Shown piece by piece: positions 1 to 6,508 of a stretch of 12,213 bases of DNA. A program made the position numbers and the translations under genes. Numbering within the stretch: the first letter of the stretch is position 1; each line of letters opens with the position of its first letter. The DNA comes from Planctomycetota bacterium (GTDB taxonomy: Bacteria; Planctomycetota; Planctomycetia; Planctomycetales; Planctomycetaceae), in the NCBI GenBank assembly GCA_013151585.1, contig JAADHY010000048.1:1-12213 (forward strand). Reading direction: 5' to 3'. Below the pieces are notes generated by a model. The model saw only the letters and a program-made list of their open reading frames with translations, ran no database searches and was not told where the DNA came from.

Positions 1-2
1 GC

Positions 3-2528
3 CGGCTCGAACCGCCGAACGAGCGGCCGGAAGTGCGAGCCCGATACCCCGAGCAATACTGGCCGGACAAGCGGGTGAAGCAGTACGAACCGCGTCGCGG
101 CTGGAAGCTGTATCGCGGGCTCATCGGTGCTCGCACGGCCCTGACCGGCGGCCGCGGGACTGTGGCCGAGTTCGCTGCGGCCGCCAAGCAGGCCGGGCTC
201 CACTTCCTCGTGTTCCTGGAAGACTTCCGGCAGCTCACACCTGAGAAGCTCCGCCAGCTCGACGAGCAATGCCGCCAGCACAGCGACTCGGAGCTGCTCC
301 TCGTGCCCGGCTACGCGATCGACACGAACGTGGGCAACCACATGTTCTTTTTCGGCTACGATCTGCCCTGGCCGCGGCCGGAGTGCCTGACCGGGCCGGA
401 CCGCAAGCGGCTCAACCTGCAGTACCAGGACGCCGACGGCCAGTACCGGCTGCGCCCCGTCGTGCTCACCTGGATTCTGGACCACGACCTGCAGCGTCAT
501 CAGGTGGGCTATTTCCAGTTCGACAACCCGCGCGCAATGCAGATGAAGGACCTGACGCTGTATGCGGCGGCGGCCGTTTTCCTCTGGCGAGACGGCCGGC
601 TGGTCGAGGACCGCATCGACGATTTCCTCACCACGGCCCAAGGCACGATCCCGCCGACGCCCGTGGCGGTCAACTTCGTCCGCTCGCCCGGCGAGCTGCG
701 GCGCGAAGCGGCCGCCGGGCACGGCCTGACGTGGGCTCAAGCGGGCTCGATCGAGCGGCTCATGCGCGACGCCCTCCGCTGGTCGCACCAATACGACGGC
801 GTGAACGTCTCGGCGTCGAACGGGCCGGTCGTGCGAGCGTGGCCGTGGTGCCATCGAGTGCACGTTTACGGCGGCGAGCGGTTCGTGCTCGGCCGCGACG
901 TCCTGCCCGCACCGCTCGAGGTGACCAGCGACGTGGGGCTGAAGGAGATTCGCATCTACAACGGCCGGCGACTGTTCCGCCGGTTCCTGCCGGGCGGGGC
1001 CAAGCGGTACCGGCAAACGTTGTGGCTGCCCGGCAGCGTCTATCGCATCCTGACGCTGGTCGCCGAGGACGTGCAAGGGCGGCGAGCAGTGGCCTTCGCT
1101 CGCCGGCACTGGAAGGTCAGTGTGCCGAAGCCGGTCTATTGCGGTGATCACGTCAACGATTGCGGCGTCGGCTATCTGGCTCACGGGCCGGGCCAGTTCC
1201 GCACGAACGTCTATCCGGAAATCCTCGCCGGCGGCACCTGGGACGGCGGGCCGAAGGGAGTGCGGCCGGTCGTCGTCTTCGAAGGCAACCATCCGATGGT
1301 CGAAAGCGACCTGGGAGTCGAAGGCGACCGGCCGTTCAACAACACGCCGATCCTCGAGACGGCCGACGAGTGCGCGCTGGTTGTGCGGTCCGAACTGGAT
1401 CGCGTGTACGACCCGGCCATCCCCGCCGTAAACCCGTGGCACACGTACGGGCCGATGGACCCGTCGCGCCTGATCCGCTGCACGCGACGCTACATCGAAT
1501 TCAATCGGCCGGCTATCCGGCCACAACCGACCGGCTGGCCCGATCAGGCCGTTCGCGCCGGGGCGATCATCGCCCGGTTCGAAAGCCATGTGACCTTCAA
1601 ACGCGACCAGACGGTCAAGCGGCTGCGACTGGTGCAGTCCAAGTGGTCGCAGGTTTGGCCGGTGTTTCTTGCTTTCGGAGACGGCGGCGATAGGCCGCGG
1701 GTTATCAACTTCCAAGAGGCGAAGGGACGCGTTCGCCAACGGGTTGAACTAGGCCAGTGGTTCGGCCTTTACTCGACCGAGGTGAGCAACAGCGTGCTGA
1801 TGCTCAACGTGGGCGAGCCGGTCGAGGTGGGCGTATTGATTGGCCGCAAGAGCGTCTTGGTGCGGATTGAAGCGGCGGACCTGGCCGGCAAACGGGTGAA
1901 AGCGGGCGAAACGCATCATTTCGCCTTGCTTTCCGTGTCGGATCCGGTCGACGCATCGCAGCGCGGTCCGGAGCGATTCCGCCGGATTCTGGAATGCCTG
2001 TCGCAAGCCGAGGGGCTGGAGATTCGCCGCGGCATGCCTCAGCCGGGCATCGGATGGCTGCGGATCGAGGCGGAAGACGGGGTCGTCGAGCTGCTCATGC
2101 CACAGCCGAAGCGCCGCCGCGACATGCCGCTGGCTGTGCAGATCAGCGGCCTGAACCCGCGCTGGTCCGCCGGCCTGTTTCAAATCAAAGGCCACAGTAT
2201 GGGCTACTACACCGACTGCCGGGACGTCTACACGCCGCTCGGCTTCGACCACGACGGCAACGCGTACTTGTCGCTCTTCCCGGACCAGGCCGAACTAACG
2301 CGCGTTGTCGCCGGCCACCCGATCGTCTGCGACCGGCCGGAACTGTTCATCGAAGCTGTCCCACGCCCCGTCGCCCCCGGCAAACTGAAATGGCACATCG
2401 CCGTCAACAACCCAACGGATCAACCCATCGAGGCTACGTTCCACCAGGCAATGGACCTGCCCGGTTTGGAGTTCGCGCGCATCCGCCGCGTGATTCCCGG
2501 AGGGGCCGCCATTGTGCTCAGGCCATGA
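3..2528 (+). CDS. Large hypothetical protein with degenerate PHP-like N-terminal region (5' partial)
   Basis: The reading frame is open from the first complete codon to the TGA at 2526-2528, so the true start is probably left of the window; the GTG at 33 is only the first start-like codon inside it. Numbering from that GTG, residues about 28-110 read like a PHP (polymerase/histidinol phosphatase) fold: a strand at 'LIGARTALTGG', an 'AAAKQAGLHFLVFLED' helix-strand unit, then 'LLLVPGYAIDT' and 'GNHMFFFGY'. The first metal-binding HxH of true PHP enzymes is replaced by Ala/Arg-type residues, so catalysis is doubtful. Residues about 300-360 ('LKEIRIYNG', 'LPGG', 'YRILTLVAEDVQGRRA') resemble the beta domain that follows the PHP domain in CehA-type proteins. 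The remaining 470 residues are not recognised. A gene follows after 70 nt on the same strand. The PHP link is inferred from pattern, not from a search; the coding call itself is secure. Confidence 0.85.
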   Translation, partial: RLEPPNERPEVRARYPEQYWPDKRVKQYEPRRGWKLYRGLIGARTALTGGRGTVAEFAAAAKQAGLHFLVFLEDFRQLTPEKLRQLDEQCRQHSDSELLLVPGYAIDTNVGNHMFFFGYDLPWPRPECLTGPDRKRLNLQYQDADGQYRLRPVVLTWILDHDLQRHQVGYFQFDNPRAMQMKDLTLYAAAAVFLWRDGRLVEDRIDDFLTTAQGTIPPTPVAVNFVRSPGELRREAAAGHGLTWAQAGSIERLMRDALRWSHQYDGVNVSASNGPVVRAWPWCHRVHVYGGERFVLGRDVLPAPLEVTSDVGLKEIRIYNGRRLFRRFLPGGAKRYRQTLWLPGSVYRILTLVAEDVQGRRAVAFARRHWKVSVPKPVYCGDHVNDCGVGYLAHGPGQFRTNVYPEILAGGTWDGGPKGVRPVVVFEGNHPMVESDLGVEGDRPFNNTPILETADECALVVRSELDRVYDPAIPAVNPWHTYGPMDPSRLIRCTRRYIEFNRPAIRPQPTGWPDQAVRAGAIIARFESHVTFKRDQTVKRLRLVQSKWSQVWPVFLAFGDGGDRPRVINFQEAKGRVRQRVELGQWFGLYSTEVSNSVLMLNVGEPVEVGVLIGRKSVLVRIEAADLAGKRVKAGETHHFALLSVSDPVDASQRGPERFRRILECLSQAEGLEIRRGMPQPGIGWLRIEAEDGVVELLMPQPKRRRDMPLAVQISGLNPRWSAGLFQIKGHSMGYYTDCRDVYTPLGFDHDGNAYLSLFPDQAELTRVVAGHPIVCDRPELFIEAVPRPVAPGKLKWHIAVNNPTDQPIEATFHQAMDLPGLEFARIRRVIPGGAAIVLRP

Positions 2529-2542
2529 GCGACCGCAAACCG

Positions 2543-2558
2543 AGGCAATACCTTGCCT
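2543..2558 (+). terminator. Small hairpin after the PHP-like gene, possible weak terminator
   Basis: AGGCAA (2543-2548) and TTGCCT (2553-2558) pair perfectly around a four-base TACC loop, 15 nt past the stop at 2528. No T-run follows, and the stem is short and only moderately GC-rich. It may be a transcript-end or processing structure, or chance. It sits in the 70-nt gap before the HIRAN gene, so the two genes could still be co-transcribed. Confidence 0.2.
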
Positions 2559-2587
2559 GGGACGTGGAAGCCGGTTAGCGTTTCACC

Positions 2588-2594
2588 GGGAGGG
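2588..2594 (+). promoter_or_regulatory. Ribosome binding site that fixes the start of the HIRAN gene
   Basis: GGGAGGG lies 4 nt before the ATG at 2599. The same frame stays open back to 2512, but the first 29 codons there overlap the previous gene, have no Shine-Dalgarno motif and encode low-quality sequence. This site therefore supports 2599 as the start. Confidence 0.65.
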
Positions 2595-2598
2595 TCGG

Positions 2599-4170
2599 AT
2601 GAAGGGGAAGAAAAGCGACACGAATCGTGAAAGCGAAGTTCTGGGCTCGCTGGATACCTTCGTCGTCGGAATGGCCCATTATCGGGCGGCGGCGAAAGAG
2701 GGGGACCGGTTGGAAGTCGTCCGGGAGCCGGACAATCCCCACGATCCGAACGCGCTGCGGGTGAACAACGCGGCGCGGAGGCAGCTCGGCCATCTGCCGC
2801 GGTCGCTTGCCGAGATCTTGAGTCCTTTAATCGATGCAGACGCCATCGATTGCAGCGCCATTGCGCTGGCCTCTTCGCGCGTAGCCAAGCGGCGGGGGCA
2901 TTCGCGATTGCCCGTCCGGTTGGAAGTTCGCTTCGGGCCTCACGGCCGCACTCTGTTTGAAACCGCGGAAACCGCGCGTTCGCCGGCCGACGTGGTGCAC
3001 GAACTGGTCGTGAAGACGTGGCGAGGGCTCGCGACGATGGAGCAGCCGGAAGTGGCGGTCCGGGCGGCCCGCCAGGCCACCGAGGCGCTCGGAGATTCCG
3101 CCCACCCGGCGACGCGGCTGCTGTCGAGCCTGCTGGCCGATCGTCTGGCGTCAATCGACGGCCAGCAGCGGGATGAGCGGCTGGCGACCGTCCGGTCGTT
3201 CCTGCAATCGCTCCGTTTCGGAAAGCCGATCCAGGCCGATGCTGTGACTTTCGTTCCCGTTATTTCCTCCAACGGACAGAAGCGGGCCTTCGAGCTGATC
3301 GACGAGGCGGTGCAAGCGAAACACGCGGTCGTCGAGGAAGTCGATGCGGGGCCGACGGTCAACACCGTGAAAGTGCGGAACGTGGGCGATCGTCCGATTC
3401 TGGCTCCGCAGGGCTGGTTGTTGCTGGGAGCCATGCAAGATCGTGTCTTGGTCTTTTCGCTGGTGATCGATGTCGGGCACGAGTGGCACGTGCCGGTTTG
3501 TTGTGTCGAGGCGGGTCGGTGGCACGCCAGTTCGGGGAGTTTCACGAGTCGGTATTCGGCGCCGCCGAGCTTGCGGCGAGCCAGCCTGCGCGAGGTCGTT
3601 CGCACGGAGTCGAGCGAAGCCGAGGTGGCTCAACGCGAAGTCTGGGACGAAGTCGACGCGATGTTGCGAGAAACAGATGTGCCCTCGGAGACGCGGTCGC
3701 TTGCCGACGCCTATCAACGTCATGAAGAGCAATTGCGCCGCGACAGGGAAGCGATTGCCTTCCCCGACGAGACGCGCGGCATGATCGTTTTGGACGACGG
3801 ACAGGTCCTGGGGATGGACCTGTTCGCGGATCCGGACACGTTTCAGCGGGCTTTGCCGTCGCTGTTGGACGGATACTTTTTGGAGAGTTTGCGACGCCGC
3901 TCGGTGCGCCGGCGCGGCCAGGAAGGTCGGCGAAAGGAACGTAGCCAGGCTGCCCGGGCGGATGTCGCGTCGGTCGAACAGACCGCGGCGGCGCTCGTCG
4001 ATCGCGTGGCCCGCGGCTTGAAGTTGCGAACTTCAAATGAACAAGTGGGAGACGGCTGGACGCTGACCGTGGCGGTCGAGGCGGACGACGAGGTACCGGA
4101 ACTTGTTGGCTCGGGCGTGATGGACAACGAAAGTCTGCTCCACCTTTCGGTTTTTGGCGGTACCCCGTAG
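2599..4170 (+). CDS. HIRAN domain fused to ARPP-1 (DUF6569)-like domain protein
   Basis: This encodes 523 residues. Residues about 20-110 carry a HIRAN domain: 'FVVGMAHYR', then 'EGDRLEVVREPDNPHDPNAL', then 'RQLGHLPRSLAEILSPLID', matching the family pattern of G-D, REP-NP-D-AL and G-L-R-A. HIRAN domains are known to bind DNA ends or damaged DNA, as in HLTF/Rad5-type helicases. Residues about 115-200 are helix-rich and unassigned. Residues about 205-435 match the ARPP-1/DUF6569 family, with a 'LLLGAMQDRVL' segment in place of the usual GAKQNR and the signature 'VPVCCVEAGRW'. The family name comes from association with ADP-ribosylglycohydrolases and rhodanese/phosphatase proteins; its biochemical activity is not known to me. 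A basic linker (RRRSVRRRGQEGRRKER, about 432-448) and a C-terminal strand-rich tail follow. No signal peptide or membrane segment is visible, so it is probably cytoplasmic. The fusion hints at a role at DNA linked to nucleotide or ADP-ribose metabolism, which is inference. Confidence 0.85.
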   Translation: MKGKKSDTNRESEVLGSLDTFVVGMAHYRAAAKEGDRLEVVREPDNPHDPNALRVNNAARRQLGHLPRSLAEILSPLIDADAIDCSAIALASSRVAKRRGHSRLPVRLEVRFGPHGRTLFETAETARSPADVVHELVVKTWRGLATMEQPEVAVRAARQATEALGDSAHPATRLLSSLLADRLASIDGQQRDERLATVRSFLQSLRFGKPIQADAVTFVPVISSNGQKRAFELIDEAVQAKHAVVEEVDAGPTVNTVKVRNVGDRPILAPQGWLLLGAMQDRVLVFSLVIDVGHEWHVPVCCVEAGRWHASSGSFTSRYSAPPSLRRASLREVVRTESSEAEVAQREVWDEVDAMLRETDVPSETRSLADAYQRHEEQLRRDREAIAFPDETRGMIVLDDGQVLGMDLFADPDTFQRALPSLLDGYFLESLRRRSVRRRGQEGRRKERSQAARADVASVEQTAAALVDRVARGLKLRTSNEQVGDGWTLTVAVEADDEVPELVGSGVMDNESLLHLSVFGGTP

Positions 4171-4175
4171 GCCGA

Positions 4176-4250
4176 GCGGTGACACCGCACGGAGCCGTCG
4201 CCTCTTGAAACGACAAGCGTCTCGCCTGCGGGCGGCCGAGACGGCCGCCC
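4176..4250. repeat. GC-rich palindromic intergenic element with two hairpins
   Basis: In the gap after the HIRAN gene, GCGGT-GAC-ACCGC (4176-4188) forms a small hairpin, and GGGCGGCC-GAGAC-GGCCGCCC (4230-4250) forms a perfect 8-bp stem with a 5-base loop. The loop GAGAC is exactly complementary to GTCTC at 4219-4223; the match extends to CGTCTCG (4218-4224) against CGAGACG (4237-4243). Two exclusive pairings, or a pseudoknot, are therefore possible. The layout resembles dispersed REP-like palindromes that I associate with Planctomycetes intergenic regions, but only one copy is in this window, so the repeat status is an inference. It could also act as a terminator for the HIRAN gene, although no T-run follows. 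Confidence 0.45.
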
Positions 4251-4326
4251 CACAATGAAACGCAACCCGAACTGTCTGGTGAGACAAATTACTGAAAGTT
4301 GTTCTACGAATTGGGAGCCCGTCCTT

Positions 4327-5553
4327 ATGATCAGCGCAAAGTCGGTTACACGCCGCAGTGCTCTGAAAAAGTTAGCCGCGGGAGCGGCCGGGCTGAGCGG
4401 CTGGTGGGGCAATGCCGTCCGAAGGGCTCAGGCCGGCGGGGCGGTTCTCGTCGAGCGGCAAGACAACGGCGCGGAGATTTGGCAAGTCACCAGCGAACGG
4501 CTCGACCAGTCGAACATCTACTGCGAAGTTCCGTATTGCTCGCGCGATTCCCGCTATTTCGTTTACGGCCGACGGGCTCCGAAAGAGACCGTCAATCGCA
4601 TGGAGTTCGTTGTGGTCGAACTGGGCACGTGGAAACAGGAGCGGCTCGACACGACCATCAGCATTTCTGGGTGCGCCGTTACGCCGGACGGGACCTTCTA
4701 TTACTTGAAGAAGGTGGGTGGAGGCGAAGTGGCGATCATGCGAGCGGACCTTGGGCTCGGACAGCCGCGCGAAGTCTATCGGCTGCCGCCGGGCTTCCCC
4801 GTCCGAAGCCTGGGGACCGTGACCAGCTCGCACCGCTGGTATGCGGCTGGCACAAAAACCCAGCCTGGCTGGAAAAGGTTCGACATCTTGCTTGTCGATC
4901 TGAAAGCCGGCCGACACGCGATCGCGGACTCCGATCCCTACATCCTGAATCCACATCCGCAGTTCGATCCGGCTGACGAGGGGACGTTGATGGTTCAGCA
5001 CAACCGCGGCGGCCGCTACACGACGGACGGAAAACTGGAGCGGCTGGTCGGTCCGGAAGGCGCCACGCTTTACTTGCTTTCGATCCCGGACGGCAAGCGG
5101 ACGGAGCTGCCCGTGGGCAAGCCGCATACAACTCCGTGCACCGGCCACGAAGCCTGGATCGGTCGGACCGGCGAGATTCTGCTGACGGTTTCCGCCAGCG
5201 GCGATTACCGCCCGGAAAAGGGGAATCTGCTGGGGGTGCGTGCCGGCGGCCAGGTTCGGGTCGTCGCCCGCGGCCACCGATTCAACCATGTGGGCGTGAG
5301 CCGCTGCGGGCGGCTTTTCAGCGCCGACGATTGGCAGCCTCCCTTCCGCATCGTGATCGGTTCCACCCGCACGGGCCGGACGGCTGTGGCATGCGAGTCG
5401 AAGACAAAGCCGTCTCGCAGCCAGAGCACGCATCCCCATCCGTACCTGACGCCGAACCTGAAGTGGGTGATTTTCAATTCGAACCGCAGCGGCTGGCCGC
5501 ACATCCACGCCGCCCGGCTGCCCGACGGGATGGTTGAGTCGCTCTTGAGCTGA
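4327..5553 (+). CDS. Tat-exported beta-propeller protein, oligogalacturonate lyase (PL22)-like
   Basis: This encodes 408 residues from the ATG at 4327, which has GGGAG 9 nt upstream (4313-4317). The longer ATG at 4255 would put 24 extra residues before the Tat motif and lies just past the palindromic element, so I prefer 4327. A twin-arginine leader (T8-R-R-S-A-L-K-K, then an Ala/Gly-rich segment to about 37) implies folded export. The rest is repeated beta-propeller blades, such as 'CAVTPDGTFYYLK' and 'YLTPNLKWVIFNSNRSGWPH'. PL22 enzymes cleave oligogalacturonides by beta-elimination with a catalytic His and a metal held by Gln and His residues. Here H274 in 'TGHEAW' fits the base, and H321 plus Q366-x-x-H369-x-H371 fit the metal site in order and approximate spacing. 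The arginine expected in the blade just before H274 appears to be Thr/Leu. It may therefore be a lyase relative with a different substrate. A hairpin follows the stop. Confidence 0.8.
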   Translation: MISAKSVTRRSALKKLAAGAAGLSGWWGNAVRRAQAGGAVLVERQDNGAEIWQVTSERLDQSNIYCEVPYCSRDSRYFVYGRRAPKETVNRMEFVVVELGTWKQERLDTTISISGCAVTPDGTFYYLKKVGGGEVAIMRADLGLGQPREVYRLPPGFPVRSLGTVTSSHRWYAAGTKTQPGWKRFDILLVDLKAGRHAIADSDPYILNPHPQFDPADEGTLMVQHNRGGRYTTDGKLERLVGPEGATLYLLSIPDGKRTELPVGKPHTTPCTGHEAWIGRTGEILLTVSASGDYRPEKGNLLGVRAGGQVRVVARGHRFNHVGVSRCGRLFSADDWQPPFRIVIGSTRTGRTAVACESKTKPSRSQSTHPHPYLTPNLKWVIFNSNRSGWPHIHAARLPDGMVESLLS

Positions 5554-5571
5554 GACTTGCTGGCGGGGCGG

Positions 5572-5598
5572 CCGGCGTTGAGCCCGGTGAAACGCCGG
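5572..5598 (+). terminator. Stem-loop downstream of the PL22-like gene
   Basis: CCGGCGTT (5572-5579) pairs perfectly with AACGCCGG (5591-5598) across an 11-base loop, 18 nt after the stop codon at 5553. There is no following T-run, so it is a candidate non-canonical terminator or mRNA-stabilising hairpin. It also lies between this gene and the toxin-antitoxin promoter, where insulation would make sense. Confidence 0.4.
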
Positions 5599-5679
5599 AA
5601 GGACGCGTCCGAGAGCTCACGTTGTTCCGCCTCCAGTCACTCGTCCACCGCACGAGGCGATACGAAAAAGTTCTGGGGT

Positions 5680-5692
5680 GGGCCCGCGGCCC
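5680..5692. promoter_or_regulatory. Palindrome just upstream of the TA promoter, candidate operator
   Basis: GGGCC-CGC-GGCCC is a perfect 13-bp palindrome ending 11 nt before the -10 box at 5704, so it covers the place where a -35 element would be. Toxin-antitoxin operons are commonly autoregulated by the antitoxin or the complex binding such palindromes. Against this, short GC palindromes arise easily in GC-rich DNA, and AF2212-like antitoxins are not well-established DNA binders. Confidence 0.3.
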
Positions 5693-5700
5693 GACGGCAG

Positions 5701-5709
5701 TGTTATAAT
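5701..5709 (+). promoter_or_regulatory. Extended -10 promoter of the toxin-antitoxin operon
   Basis: TGTTATAAT is an exact extended -10 element (TG-n-TATAAT; hexamer 5704-5709), striking in GC-rich surroundings. No good TTGACA is found about 17 nt upstream, which is acceptable for extended -10 promoters. It lies 78 nt before the antitoxin ATG at 5788, leaving a leader of about 70 nt. Confidence 0.6.
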
Positions 5710-5787
5710 GCTATTAGTGGCTGCTGCGGGATTTACCGGAACTGGAAAAATGGGGCTTTGGCGACTTGCGGATCGGGAGTTCGGGCG

Positions 5788-6039
5788 ATGATCTATCGTG
5801 GTCGCGTCATCGATGGGACAATTGTCCTGGACGACTCCGTTCGCCTTCCTGAAGGCACGGCGGTCAAAGTGGTGGTCGTCGAGACCGACCAAGACATCAG
5901 CGGCGAGGCCACCGCGCGATCGATCGAGCAGGAGATCGCTGAAGTGGTCGACCGTGTGCCAGCGCAAGAATGGGAACGACTCCCGCAGGACTTGAGTGAC
6001 CATCTCGACCACTACATCTACGGGACAGAGAAGGAATGA
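5788..6039 (+). CDS. Antitoxin, AF2212/DUF104-like, partner of a PIN toxin
   Basis: This encodes 83 residues. The N-terminus ('MIYRGRVIDGTIVLDDSVRL', then 'PEGTAVKVVVVE') is the typical short beta-rich AF2212/DUF104-like antitoxin domain: G-x-I-x-L-D, then LPEGT, then a V-V-V strand. The C-terminal part (about 44-80) contains 'EWERLPQDLSDHLDHYIYG', a tail commonly found next to PIN toxins and expected to wrap and block the toxin active site. The frame is open upstream to 5557, but those codons run through the hairpin and promoter and look non-coding. The ATG at 5788 aligns with the family start and has GGGAG at 5775-5779. Its stop overlaps the toxin start by ATGA, giving translational coupling. 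The function is known for the family; neutralisation of this particular toxin is inferred from the pairing. Confidence 0.85.
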   Translation: MIYRGRVIDGTIVLDDSVRLPEGTAVKVVVVETDQDISGEATARSIEQEIAEVVDRVPAQEWERLPQDLSDHLDHYIYGTEKE

Positions 6040-6449
6040 CTCGGGTCTTCGCGGATACATTGTACTGGGTTGCGGTGACGCGGCCGGGAGACCCTTGGGG
6101 TGATGCAGCTCGTCGGGCCACCAGCAGGCTCGGCACGGTTCGGATTGTAACAACCGACGAGGTGCTAGCTGAATTCTTAACGGCCATGAGTCGCGGCGGT
6201 CCGGCGATCCGCGCCGCCGCTGTGGAAATCGTTCGTAGAGCGCTGGCAAACCTAAATGTCGAAGTCATTCCCCAGTCGCGGGAGTCGTTTTTGCAGGCGC
6301 TCGACCGCTACGCGTCACGTTCAGACAAGCGATACAGTCTGACAGACTGCTCCTCCATGAACACCATGGACGCGCTTGGAATTCACGACATTCTCACCAA
6401 CGATCACCACTTCGAGCAGGAAGGCTACAATGTTTTGATCAGAAAGTAG
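6036..6449 (+). CDS. PIN-domain toxin (VapC-like ribonuclease)
   Basis: This encodes 137 residues, the usual PIN toxin length. PIN toxins are Mg2+/Mn2+-dependent endoribonucleases that cut tRNA, rRNA or mRNA when the antitoxin is lost. The acidic site is visible in order: D7 in 'FADTLYWVA', E46 in 'TDEVLAEF', D104 in 'YSLTDCSS' (the conserved TDC-S motif) and D123 in 'LTNDHHF'. All four are intact, so the protein should be active. The start codon overlaps the antitoxin stop (ATGA, 6036-6039), and no separate promoter is needed. It converges with the minus-strand decarboxylase 59 nt further on. The RNA target cannot be told from the sequence. Confidence 0.88.
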   Translation: MTRVFADTLYWVAVTRPGDPWGDAARRATSRLGTVRIVTTDEVLAEFLTAMSRGGPAIRAAAVEIVRRALANLNVEVIPQSRESFLQALDRYASRSDKRYSLTDCSSMNTMDALGIHDILTNDHHFEQEGYNVLIRK

Positions 6450-6508
6450 GCGCGGGCTGACCACGGTTGGAGAAAATGCGATGGGGCAGCCAACGTCGCA
6501 GATCTTGG

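Noticed and set aside
1749..2252. Long minus-strand open frame of 167 codons opposite the PHP-like gene
   Set aside because: It is a shadow frame of high-GC coding sequence, with His/Arg/Ala-rich composition, no family resemblance and no ribosome site.
2525..2578. 17-codon ORF overlapping the stop of the PHP-like gene by ATGA
   Set aside because: Too short, no ribosome site, and no resemblance to known small proteins.
4372..5508. Minus-strand open frame of 378 codons opposite the PL22-like gene
   Set aside because: The plus strand carries the Tat leader, propeller blades and His/Gln site. The reverse product is unlike any family I know.
5557..5787. N-terminal extension of the antitoxin frame
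   Set aside because: It would translate through a hairpin and a strong promoter and does not match the family N-terminus. The start at 5788 is better.
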